Origin: JBQCHF01 sp051953655 | Lineage (GTDB): Bacteria > Actinomycetota > Actinomycetes > Motilibacterales > Motilibacteraceae | Assembly (NCBI GenBank): GCA_051953655.1 | Contig: JBQCIO010000217.1 | Span: 1 to 18,307 of the forward strand | Direction of reading: 5' to 3' | DNA: 18,307 nt | In this document: positions 7,515 to 14,528 of the stretch, piece after piece | How positions within the stretch are numbered: the first letter of the stretch is position 1 | How the letters are laid out: each line of letters begins with the position of its first letter | The notes under the pieces: model-generated | What the model was told of the DNA's origin: nothing | The model's database searches: none | Seen by the model: the letters and a program-made list of their open reading frames with translations, nothing else | Translations under genes and position numbers: made by a program

Positions 7515-8185
7515 GCGGATTCCCCTTCCATGGGTGAGGTCTGTGGGGGCGCAGCCGCCACGAGGACGGCCTTGGCGGCGAGGACGTGCGAGCGCATCAC
7601 CGACCGGGCCCACTCGCCGTCGCCGGCGGCCAGGGCTGCGACGAGCTCGCGGTGGTGGCCGAGGCTGCGCTGCAGCGCGTCGACGTCGTAGCGCTGGAAC
7701 GTGCGCATGACCAGGGGCACCTGGACGACGGCGGCGATGAGCGAGGCGAGGCGCGGGCTGGCGGCGGCGTCGACGATGCGCCGGTGCAGCTCGGCGTTCA
7801 GCTCGGCCAGCCGGTCCAGGTCGCGCGTACGGCCCCGCTGGGCGCACGCCTCCATCTCGGCGCACAGCCGGCGCAGCTCGGGCAGCTCGGCGTCCTCGAT
7901 GCGTTCTGCGGCCCGCGCGGCGCCGTGGCTCTCCAGCATGGCGCGCAGGTCGTAGATCTCCTCGAGGTCCTCGGTGGTCCACTGCGCCACGCGCGCACCG
8001 CGGTTGGGCAGCACCTCCACCAGGCCGTCGGCGGCCAGCCGGCGCAGCGCCTCGCGCACCGGGGTGCGGCTCACACCGAGCTGCTCGGCGAGCTCGACCT
8101 CGCCGAGGCGCTCGCCCGGCGCGACCTCGCCGCCGAGGATGGAGGCGCGCAGCGACTCGTACGCCTCGTCGGTCGCTCGGACCAC
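7511..8185 (-). CDS. GntR-family transcriptional regulator, FCD subfamily
   Basis: The product is 224 residues from a GTG at 8185, with GAGGAGG nine bases upstream. The winged helix is at about residues 6-70 (SLRASILGGEVAPGERL, LAEQLGVSRTPVREALRRL, EVLPNRGARVAQ). The FCD effector domain follows and keeps the metal-binding pattern: N130, H134, H177/H178 and H200. FCD regulators bind small carboxylates and usually repress the operon that degrades them. The gene leads the minus-strand operon, with the CoA-transferase overlapping its stop. Two TTGTATACAA-like sites lie in the intergenic space to the divergent lyase gene, so autoregulation and control of both directions is likely. The effector may be the substrate of the CoA-transferase or its lyase. 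Confidence 0.93.
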   Translation of the reverse strand: MVRATDEAYESLRASILGGEVAPGERLGEVELAEQLGVSRTPVREALRRLAADGLVEVLPNRGARVAQWTTEDLEEIYDLRAMLESHGAARAAERIEDAELPELRRLCAEMEACAQRGRTRDLDRLAELNAELHRRIVDAAASPRLASLIAAVVQVPLVMRTFQRYDVDALQRSLGHHRELVAALAAGDGEWARSVMRSHVLAAKAVLVAAAPPQTSPMEGESA

Positions 8186-8259
8186 GCCCCCCCACCTCCT
8201 CGTGTCGCCCTCGACCCGGAGTCGCTCCCCGACAGCCACATGAGGGCGTCGGAGAGGAG

Positions 8260-8269
8260 TTGTATGCAA
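8260..8269. promoter_or_regulatory. GntR operator 1 in the gntR promoter
   Basis: TTGTATGCAA is a near-perfect palindrome of the TTGTATACAA type bound by many FCD-GntR proteins. On the minus strand it begins inside a plausible promoter for gntR: TTGCGC (8296-8291), a 17-base spacer and TACCTT (8273-8268). The site would cover the -10 region and the transcription start, fitting self-repression. Confidence 0.6.
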
Positions 8270-8300
8270 GGTAGGGATGCGGATGGCGGTGCGCAAGGGG

Positions 8301-8335
8301 TTGTCGGCAGCCAATCGGCGAGGTTGTATACAGCC
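8301..8335 (+). promoter_or_regulatory. leaderless promoter with GntR operator 2
   Basis: TTGTCG (8301-8306) is followed after 17 bases by TTGTAT (8324-8329), then six bases, then the ATG at 8336. That spacing places the transcription start at the ATG, as in actinobacterial leaderless genes, and no Shine-Dalgarno sequence is seen. The palindrome TTGTATACAG (8324-8333) overlaps the -10 region, so GntR binding should block this promoter. Confidence 0.55.
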
Positions 8336-9250
8336 ATGCCGAGCATCGAGCTGGTCGAGGTCTCTCCGCGGGACGGCCTGCAGAACGAGGCCGTGCTGCT
8401 GCCCACCGAGGCCAAGGTCGCGCTGATCGAGCGCTGCCTGGCCGCGGGGATCCGGCGGATCGAGGCCGTGTCCTTCGCGCACCCGGCCCGCGTGCCGCAG
8501 ATGGCCGACGCCGAGGAGGTCATGGCGGCGGTCCCCCGCACCCCGGGCGTCTCCTACATCGGGCTGGTGCTCAACCGGCGGGGTCTGGACCGCGCCCTGG
8601 CGGCGGGCGTCGACGAGGTCAACTGCGTGGTCATCACGACCGAGACGTTCAGCCGCCGCAACCAGGGCGCGTCCGTCGACGACGCGGTGGCCGCCTGGCT
8701 CGACATCGCCCGCGACGCGCACGCCGCGGGGGTGCGGGCCAGCGTGACGGTGTCGGCGGCGTTCGGCTGCCCGTTCGAGGGCGAGGTGGCACCGGAGGTC
8801 GTCGAGGAGCTGGTCCGCCGGGTGGCCGAGGGCGCCCCGGACGAGATCGCGCTGGCCGACACCATCGGCGTCGGAGTACCCGCGCAGGTGCGGGACCTCG
8901 CCGCGCGGGCGCAGCGGGCCGCGCCCGGCGTGCCGCTGCGCGCCCACTTCCACAACACCCGCAACACCGGCTACGCCAACGCGCTGGCCGCCGCCGAGTC
9001 CGGCGTCGGTGTGCTGGACGCGAGCGCCGGCGGGATCGGCGGGTGCCCGTTCGCCCCCAACGCCACCGGCAACATCGCCACCGAGGACCTCGTGTACGCC
9101 CTGGAGCGTTCGGGCTTCAGCACCGGCGTCGACGCGATGTCGTTGGCCCAGACCGGGGCCTGGGTGGGCGCCGAGCTGGCCAAGGAGCAGGTGCCGGCCA
9201 TGCTCGGCCGTGCCGGGTGGTTCCCGGCTCCGGCCTCGAGCGAGGGTTGA
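8336..9250 (+). CDS. HMG-CoA lyase family protein
   Basis: The product is 304 residues, the normal length. The ATG at 8336 is chosen because the family's N-terminal signature starts at once (SIELVEVSPRDGLQNE). Upstream extension of the frame runs into the divergent regulator. Residues equivalent to the human HMG-CoA lyase active site are all present: R12, D13, E43 (RIEAVSF), H204 and H206 (AHFHNT) and the flexible-loop C237 in GGIGGCPFAPNATGN. The reaction would split 3-hydroxy-3-methylglutaryl-CoA, or a longer 3-hydroxy-3-alkylglutaryl-CoA, into acetyl-CoA and a 3-keto acid. The SFAHPARVPQM segment differs from the SFVSP form of classical lyases, so an alternative branched substrate is possible. 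The gene is transcribed away from gntR and probably leaderless. Confidence 0.93.
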   Translation: MPSIELVEVSPRDGLQNEAVLLPTEAKVALIERCLAAGIRRIEAVSFAHPARVPQMADAEEVMAAVPRTPGVSYIGLVLNRRGLDRALAAGVDEVNCVVITTETFSRRNQGASVDDAVAAWLDIARDAHAAGVRASVTVSAAFGCPFEGEVAPEVVEELVRRVAEGAPDEIALADTIGVGVPAQVRDLAARAQRAAPGVPLRAHFHNTRNTGYANALAAAESGVGVLDASAGGIGGCPFAPNATGNIATEDLVYALERSGFSTGVDAMSLAQTGAWVGAELAKEQVPAMLGRAGWFPAPASSEG

Positions 9251-9285
9251 GGCTGGCCCGACGGGCAAACCTTGGTGCGAGCGCC

Positions 9286-9315
9286 GCTCGGGTGGACACG
9301 GCTCGGGCGGACACT
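9286..9315 (+). repeat. two tandem 15-bp repeats upstream of the YihY gene
   Basis: GCTCGGGTGGACACG and GCTCGGGCGGACACT are adjacent and match at 13 of 15 positions. They lie 23 bases before the GTG of the YihY-family gene, where a promoter or operator would be expected. A paired binding site or a chance duplication are both possible. Confidence 0.5.
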
Positions 9316-9337
9316 GCTGAGCACCAGGAGGTCCACC

Positions 9338-10504
9338 GTGTGGAAGCCGCACCTGCTGCGCGAGAAGTCCGCGCAGGCGAGCGACGACGGCGCCCCCGCG
9401 CGGCGTGACGACGGGCGACCCGACGGGAGGCCTGCCGCCGACGTGCGGGAGTCCGCGGCGCCGCCCACCCGCCCCAGTGAGGACCGGCCGCACCCGGACG
9501 ACGCGCGCAAGCCGGACAGTCCCACCGACGTCACCAAGCCGTCGTGGAAGTACTCGCTGAAGAACGCGCTGCACGAGTTCTCCGAGGACCAGTGCACGGA
9601 CCTCGCGGCCTCGCTCACCTACTACGCGGTGCTGTCGCTGTTCCCCGCGGTGATCGCCCTGGTCTCCCTGCTGGGCGTCGTCGGTCAGGGACGGAGCACC
9701 ACCGACGCGCTGCTCAACATCGTGCAGGGCGTGGCGCCCTCCACGGCCATCGACACCATCCGCGGGCCGATCGAGAACCTGGTCAACAACCAGAAGGCCG
9801 GGATCGGCCTCGTCCTCGGTCTGCTCACCGCCCTGTGGTCCGCCTCGGGCTACGTCGGCGCCTTCGGCCGGGCGATGAACCGCGTCTACGAGGTCGAGGA
9901 GGGGCGCCCCTTCTGGAAGCTGCGCCCGGTGCAGACCCTGGTGACCCTGGTGGCCCTGGTCCTCGTCGCGCTCGTGGCGCTCGCCCTGGTCGTCACCGGT
10001 CCGGTGGCGCAGGCCGTGGGTGACACCATCGGGCTGGGCGGCGCGGCGGTCACCGCCTGGAGCATCGCCAAGTGGCCGGTCATGGTGGCTGTCGTCGTCC
10101 TCGTCATCGCGATCCTCTACTGGGCCACCCCGAACGTCCGGCAGCCCAAGTTCCGCTGGGTCAGCATGGGCTCCGTCATCGCGCTGCTCGTCTGGGTGGT
10201 CGCCTCCGTCGCGTTCGCGTTCTACGTGGCCAACTTCGGCAGCTACAACAAGACCTACGGCGCCCTCGCCGGCGCTGTGGTGTTCCTGCTGTGGCTCTGG
10301 CTGACCAACCTCGCGCTCCTGTTCGGCGCCGAGTTCGACGCCGAGGTCGAGCGGGGCCGCGAGCTGCAGGCCGGCCTGCCCGCCGAGGAGAGCATCCAGC
10401 TGCCGGTGCGCGACGACTCCGGCATCGAGAAGAACGAGAAGAAGGCCGCCGAGCGCATGGAGAAGGCGCGCACGCTGCGCGAGACGCACGGCGAGCGGCT
10501 GTAG
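9338..10504 (+). CDS. YihY/BrkB-family inner membrane protein
   Basis: The product is 388 residues, read from the GTG at 9338 because AGGAGG sits six bases before it. An earlier possible start at 9272 has no such site. The first ~70 residues are polar, rich in Pro, Asp and Arg, and probably disordered in the cytoplasm. The YihY/virulence factor BrkB domain begins with CTDLAASLTYYAVLSLFPA (residues 86-104). Around six membrane segments follow, with family blocks LTALWSASGYVGAF, WATPNVRQPKFRW and NFGSYNKTYGALAG. The highly charged tail (KNEKKAAERMEKARTLRE) is cytoplasmic. Members were once called ribonuclease BN, but that activity belongs to another protein; a transport or envelope role is suspected. 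The gene appears unrelated in function to the preceding lyase. Confidence 0.92.
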   Translation: MWKPHLLREKSAQASDDGAPARRDDGRPDGRPAADVRESAAPPTRPSEDRPHPDDARKPDSPTDVTKPSWKYSLKNALHEFSEDQCTDLAASLTYYAVLSLFPAVIALVSLLGVVGQGRSTTDALLNIVQGVAPSTAIDTIRGPIENLVNNQKAGIGLVLGLLTALWSASGYVGAFGRAMNRVYEVEEGRPFWKLRPVQTLVTLVALVLVALVALALVVTGPVAQAVGDTIGLGGAAVTAWSIAKWPVMVAVVVLVIAILYWATPNVRQPKFRWVSMGSVIALLVWVVASVAFAFYVANFGSYNKTYGALAGAVVFLLWLWLTNLALLFGAEFDAEVERGRELQAGLPAEESIQLPVRDDSGIEKNEKKAAERMEKARTLRETHGERL

Positions 10505-10507
10505 TCA

Positions 10508-10531
10508 CCCACGCGAGAGCGGATGCGTGGG
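10508..10531. terminator. first hairpin of a bidirectional terminator
   Basis: CCCACGC (10508-10514) pairs with GCGTGGG (10525-10531) around a ten-base loop. It begins just after the YihY stop codon and precedes a stronger hairpin. Confidence 0.5.
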
Positions 10532-10532
10532 C

Positions 10533-10568
10533 GGACCCCTGACCGGCTGCTTCGCGGGTCAGGGGTCC
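10533..10568. terminator. strong hairpin terminator between convergent genes
   Basis: A perfect 12-bp stem, GGACCCCTGACC with GGTCAGGGGTCC, encloses a 12-base loop. It lies between the YihY gene and the convergent acyl-CoA dehydrogenase gene, and could stop transcripts from both directions. There is no U-tract. Confidence 0.75.
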
Positions 10569-10587
10569 CCCTGCGCTCCGCCTGCCG

Positions 10588-11784
10588 TCAGCGCAGCTTG
10601 TAGTCCTCCAGCAGGCGTCGTCCGATGATCATCTTCTGGATGTCGGCCGTGCCTTCGCCGATGAGGAGCATCGGTGCCTCGCGGTAGAGGCGCTCGATCT
10701 CGTACTCCTTGGAGTAGCCGTAGCCGCCGTGGATGCGGAAGGAGTCCTCGACGACGTCGCGGCAGTACTCGCTAGCGAGGTACTTCGCCATGCCGGCCTC
10801 GAGGTCGTTGCGCTCGCCGGAGTCCTTCTTCCGCGCCGCCATCACCATCATCTGGTGCGCCGACTCCACCTTGGTGGCCATCTCAGCCAGGCGGAACATG
10901 ACCGCCTGGTGCTCGGCGATGACCTTGCCGAAGGTGGTCCGCTGCTGCGCGTAGGCGATGCCGAGCTCGAACGCCCTCTGCGCCAGGCCGCAGGCGCGGG
11001 CGGCCACGTTCACCCGGCCGACCTCGACGCCGTCCATCATCTGGTAGAAGCCCCGCCCTGGCTCACCGCCGAGGATCTGCGCGTCGGTCGTGCGGTAGCC
11101 GTCGAAGACCAGCTCGGTCGTGTCGACGCCCTTGTAGCCCATCTTCTCGATCTTCCCGGGCACGTGCAGGCCGGGCGCCGTCTCGCCGAAGCCCGGCTCC
11201 TTCTCGACAAGGAAGGTGGTCATGTTCTTGTAGACCGACTGCTCACCGCGGTCGGTCTTGACCAGCACCGCGACCAGGTTGGACGACCCGCCGTTGGTCA
11301 GCCACATCTTCTGGCCGTCGATCTGCCAGCCGCCGTCGTCCTGCTGCACGGCCTTGGTCTTGATGCCCGACACGTCCGACCCGCAGCCGGGCTCGGACAT
11401 CGAGAACGCGCCGCGGACCTCGCCGGCCGCCATCCGCGGCAGGTACTTCTGCTTCTGCTCCTCGGTGCCGTGCTGAAGCAGCATGTAGGCGACGATGAAG
11501 TGCGTGTTGATCACACCGGAGACGCTCATCCAGCCCCGCGCGATCTCCTCCACCGTGAGCGCGTAGGTGAGCAGCGACTCGCCCAGACCGCCGTACTCCT
11601 CCGGGATCATCAGCCCGAAGATCCCCATCTCCTTGAGCCCCTCGACGATCGCCGTCGGGTACTCGTCCTTGTGCTCCAGGTGGGTGGCCACCGGGAGGAT
11701 CTCGGTGTCCACGAACTGGCGGACGGTCTTGAGGATCTCCTGCTGGACGTCGGTGAGTCCCTCGGTCTGCGCGAGACGGCCCAT
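10588..11784 (-). CDS. acyl-CoA dehydrogenase
   Basis: The product is 398 residues. The ATG at 11784 has AAAGGGAG upstream. The three-domain FAD flavoprotein is complete. It has an alpha-helical N-terminal part (VQQEILKTVRQFVDTEILP), the FAD/substrate strand block (FSMSEPGCGSDVSGIKT, then KMWLTNGGSSNLVAVLVKT) and a C-terminal helical domain with GVEVGRVNVAARACG and FRIHGGYGYSKEYEIER. The catalytic glutamate is probably in GEGTADIQ (about E377), the position used by short- and medium-chain enzymes. It oxidises an acyl-CoA to the 2,3-enoyl-CoA and passes electrons to electron-transfer flavoprotein. Chain specificity cannot be read from the sequence. A 12-bp palindrome about 60 bases upstream is almost the same as one before the CitE-like gene, suggesting co-regulation. 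Confidence 0.95.
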   Translation of the reverse strand: MGRLAQTEGLTDVQQEILKTVRQFVDTEILPVATHLEHKDEYPTAIVEGLKEMGIFGLMIPEEYGGLGESLLTYALTVEEIARGWMSVSGVINTHFIVAYMLLQHGTEEQKQKYLPRMAAGEVRGAFSMSEPGCGSDVSGIKTKAVQQDDGGWQIDGQKMWLTNGGSSNLVAVLVKTDRGEQSVYKNMTTFLVEKEPGFGETAPGLHVPGKIEKMGYKGVDTTELVFDGYRTTDAQILGGEPGRGFYQMMDGVEVGRVNVAARACGLAQRAFELGIAYAQQRTTFGKVIAEHQAVMFRLAEMATKVESAHQMMVMAARKKDSGERNDLEAGMAKYLASEYCRDVVEDSFRIHGGYGYSKEYEIERLYREAPMLLIGEGTADIQKMIIGRRLLEDYKLR

Positions 11785-11842
11785 CCCGGCTCCCTTTCGT
11801 CGTACGGCGAGGCACCGTCGCCCCTGCCGTCGGCTCCTTGGT

Positions 11843-11854
11843 TACCCGCGAGTA
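11843..11854 (-). promoter_or_regulatory. candidate operator upstream of acyl-CoA dehydrogenase
   Basis: On the minus strand the sequence is TACTCGCGGGTA, an imperfect palindrome (10 of 12 symmetric). Its start is 59 bases before the dehydrogenase ATG. A copy differing at one base (TACTCGTGGGTA) lies 66 bases before the CitE-like gene. The form resembles sites of TetR-family regulators. No such regulator gene is in this window. Confidence 0.5.
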
Positions 11855-11974
11855 TGGGTGATGGCCGCCGTGGGGGCGAGAGGGGGCGGGCTGTGAGGCG
11901 TGCCTCACTCCCCGCAACGCGACACTCTCGATGGCTCGCCGCCGGCCGGCCGACGACGGCTGGCGTGGCCGGCC

Positions 11975-12340
11975 GTGCCGTTGAACCCCGACCTCTCGGA
12001 CCACCGCCCCGGCCCTCGCATCGAGCGCTACCGCGACCGGGTCGGCCGTCTGCACCGGGACGGCGAGGAGGTGGGGCTGGTGCTCGTGCAGGTCGCGTCC
12101 GTTGCGGATCAGATCGGCGGCCGCCTCTGGTGGCGGCGATGGTCGCCCACCCGCGACGCCCTCGGCCTTCTGACGATCGTCGACGGCCGTTTCTCCGACC
12201 ACTTCCTCGCCGACGACGTCACGCGCGAGCTCGACGCGTACGACGCGGGCCGCTTCGAGTACGTCGGAGAGACCCTTTCGGTCGTCTGGCTGGACCGGGA
12301 GGAGTCGGCACGGCTCCGGGGCGAGGAGTTCGGCGTCTAG
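11975..12340 (+). CDS. hypothetical protein, small acidic-charged unknown
   Basis: The product is 121 residues from the GTG at 11975; an in-frame GTG at 11900 would add 25 Arg/Pro-rich residues that look non-coding. Neither start has a good ribosome-binding site. The visible sequence is soluble, with alternating hydrophobic and charged stretches (EEVGLVLVQVASVADQIGG, LGLLTIVDGRFSDHFL, YVGETLSVVWLDREE). There is no membrane segment and no recognised catalytic motif. I do not recognise the family. The gene stands alone, divergent from the acyl-CoA dehydrogenase, and its TAG stop overlaps the stop of the convergent HNH-endonuclease gene through one CTAG tetranucleotide. Codon usage is GC-rich at third positions, which supports a real gene. 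Confidence 0.6.
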   Translation: MPLNPDLSDHRPGPRIERYRDRVGRLHRDGEEVGLVLVQVASVADQIGGRLWWRRWSPTRDALGLLTIVDGRFSDHFLADDVTRELDAYDAGRFEYVGETLSVVWLDREESARLRGEEFGV

Positions 12341-14214
12341 AACGGGCACTCCTCATCCTGCTGGCCGCCGCCCCAACCGCTGCCGCTGGGCGGGTCGTCG
12401 ACCGTCTCCCGCTCGGTCAACGGTGGGTCGATGAGGGGGTGGGTGTGGCCGCTGGGCATGCGCAGCACGCGTCTCGTCTCGCCGGTCTCGTCGTGCTCGC
12501 TGTCGATGCTGGTGATGCCCATGGTCTTGAGGAGGTGGCAGAACCGGCAGCGCGGTGGGAGGTTGCCGGCTTCGGTGGGTCCGCCGTCGGAGTGGGCTTT
12601 CTCGTGGTCGAGGTCGCAGCGGATGGCGGGGTTGGCGCAGCCTGGGGTGGAGCAGCGTTCGTACTTGGTCATGGCCCAGTCGCGGATGGCCTGGGTCGGT
12701 TCGTAGGTGTCGACGGCGAGCAGCTGGTGGTGCTTGTCGACCAGGGCGATCCGCCAGCGTTTCTCGGCCAGGATCAGGTCTCGGGCGACCTGGGCGGGGA
12801 CGGGTCCGTGCCCGCGGAGCAGGCCGGGTTCGGCGGCGTTGTCCCCGTCGGTGGCGAACAGGGCCTCGGCGAGGATCACGACGATGGGTAGGACGGCGCG
12901 GCCGTGGGCGGTAGGTGCTCCAGTCCACGGGACCGGGATCTGCGGTCCGGCGGCGAGGACGTCCTGGACGGCCGCGAGGCCGGGCGACGGTTCCTGCCCT
13001 TCCTCGGGCTGGGGTAGCAGCGGGTTGGTCGGCGCGGCTGCATCGTTCTGTATGGCGGCCGCGTCCTGGGTGCCGAGGGCGGTGACGGCGGCTGTGCCGC
13101 CGTTGAGGTAGGCCGAGGCGAGGTCGACGGCGGCGTCGGCGCGCCAGGCGCTGATGCCACCTTTGTCGTCCAGGCCCTGGCGCTTGGCGTGCTCGCGCAT
13201 CGCCCTCGCACGGGCGTCGATCGCGAGCCAGATGGTCTGCCCGCCCACGGCCGGGGTGTTGATGACCACGTCGGTCATCCCGTCACCGGCGTCGTCCACG
13301 CGCACGTTGCGCCGCGCGGCGGCGCGGGCGCGGTCCTCGTCCGGTTCGGGCCCGCGCACGCGCAGCACCTGCCGGCGGACGGAGTCCCGCAGGGAGGCGG
13401 TGGTGCGGTCGGTGCGCTTGCCCGCCGCGGGCAGGGCCCCGGAGCGCAGCAGGCCGGCCTCGATGAGGGCGCACTCGGTGTCGCTGCACTGCTCGGTGCC
13501 GCGGAACACGACGCGCGCGTGCTCGACGCTGATCGCCCCGCGCTCCAGCGCCGCCTTCGTCGCGGGCAGCCGACCGTTCAGGGCGCGGGCCAGGTCGACC
13601 AGGGCGTCGGCCTCGCGGCGGGTCAGCGTCAGGGCGAGGCGGACCTCCTCGGTGCCGATCTCGTAGCTGCCGCTGGCGTCCACGGTCGGCTCGCCCGCGA
13701 CCAGCGCGGCGGCGTCGATCCGCTGGGCGTGCAGCCACGCCAGGGCGGCGTCCCAGGCCTTCACCAGCAGCACCCGGTCGTAGGAGGCCAGCTCTTCGGT
13801 GTCGAGCATGAACATCCGGGCGATCCCCAGCGGCTCCGGATTCGAGATCACCCCGCGCAGCACCCGGCGGGCGAACGGCTCCGGCGGGCAAGGCTCGATC
13901 GCCGGCGGCTCGCCGTTCTCGACCCGCCGCTCCGCGCGGCCCCGCCGCGCCGCCTCGGCTTCCGGGGGCAGGTCCCCGGCCAGGATCCCCTCGGCCACCA
14001 GCGCCGCGCCGACCCGCGGATCGAGCACCTGCCGCCACCACGGATCGGACCGGTCCACGGTGGAGAAGTCCGCCGGCGCCGAGCCGAGCAGCTCCCGCAA
14101 CTGCCACCCCACCCGACCGACCTTGTCCGCGAACACCGAGCGACGCCGCACCCCCAGCACCTCGGCACGGACCATCACCCCGCTACCGGCCAGCACCCCG
14201 AACGTGTCCGTCAT
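12337..14214 (-). CDS. DUF222/HNH endonuclease (13E12-repeat family)
   Basis: The product is 625 residues from the ATG at 14214; the frame opens further to 14286, but the extension lacks family character. No strong ribosome-binding site is seen at either start. The long N-terminal and middle parts match the DUF222 type, including LVDLARALNGRLPATKAALERG-IS-EHARVV and the block around DVVINTPAVGGQTIWLAIDARAR. The C-terminal HNH nuclease has a zinc-finger frame of C521, C526, C556 and C559 around catalytic D536-H537, N551 and H560. In mycobacteria the family is called REP13E12 and is multi-copy, sometimes serving as a phage or element insertion target. The function is unknown, and an endonuclease linked to mobility is the usual reading. 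A Pro/Gly-rich linker region varies near residues 370-420. Confidence 0.92.
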   Translation of the reverse strand: MTDTFGVLAGSGVMVRAEVLGVRRRSVFADKVGRVGWQLRELLGSAPADFSTVDRSDPWWRQVLDPRVGAALVAEGILAGDLPPEAEAARRGRAERRVENGEPPAIEPCPPEPFARRVLRGVISNPEPLGIARMFMLDTEELASYDRVLLVKAWDAALAWLHAQRIDAAALVAGEPTVDASGSYEIGTEEVRLALTLTRREADALVDLARALNGRLPATKAALERGAISVEHARVVFRGTEQCSDTECALIEAGLLRSGALPAAGKRTDRTTASLRDSVRRQVLRVRGPEPDEDRARAAARRNVRVDDAGDGMTDVVINTPAVGGQTIWLAIDARARAMREHAKRQGLDDKGGISAWRADAAVDLASAYLNGGTAAVTALGTQDAAAIQNDAAAPTNPLLPQPEEGQEPSPGLAAVQDVLAAGPQIPVPWTGAPTAHGRAVLPIVVILAEALFATDGDNAAEPGLLRGHGPVPAQVARDLILAEKRWRIALVDKHHQLLAVDTYEPTQAIRDWAMTKYERCSTPGCANPAIRCDLDHEKAHSDGGPTEAGNLPPRCRFCHLLKTMGITSIDSEHDETGETRRVLRMPSGHTHPLIDPPLTERETVDDPPSGSGWGGGQQDEECPF

Positions 14215-14528
14215 GGAACCCAACCTAGAGACCGGCACCGACAGTTCCGGTTGCAGAACAACGAGAACCAGCGCCAGAGGGGTCAAGTGCTGGTAATGAT
14301 TCGAGGCCGCCTACGAGCGGTCGGAGCAGTCGTTGGATCTTGAGACCGAAACAGCCGCGCCCACGCTCAGCAGAAGCCGTTTGTGCATCAAGATCCGCGA
14401 AACCGGCGGCAGGGCAACACGAAGCACCACGGGCGCGACCGCCCCCGTCACCAGCCGCTCTTGGACTGCAGAAGAGCCCCACCGCAGCCAAGAGATGATC
14501 TACATCTTCTGCATGATCACCAGGAGGG
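14215..14528. other. intergenic region without a convincing gene
   Basis: This stretch of about 310 bases precedes the HNH gene. Its composition is less GC-rich than its surroundings, especially around 14490-14520. An 88-codon open frame on the minus strand (14491-14225) has no ribosome-binding site, several cysteines and no third-position bias, so I do not call it. No tRNA-like fold, transposase remnant or strong hairpin was found. The promoter of the HNH gene must lie here but is not distinct. Confidence 0.5.

Noticed and set aside
8186..10489. N-terminal extension of the GntR frame through the lyase and YihY genes
   Set aside because: The frame is open by composition only. The GTG at 8185 has a strong ribosome-binding site and the family signature starts there.
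10764..10783. Palindrome CTCGCTAGCGAG inside the acyl-CoA dehydrogenase gene, resembling the candidate operator
   Set aside because: It lies within a conserved coding stretch (ASEYCRD) and its symmetry differs from the upstream motifs, so coincidence is likely.
14225..14491. 88-codon minus-strand open frame
   Set aside because: No ribosome-binding site, no third-position bias, unusual cysteine content and no recognisable fold.
14490..14518. Repeated ATGATC and weak inverted repeats near 14500
   Set aside because: Arms are only five bases and imperfect, with no match to the two palindromic elements.
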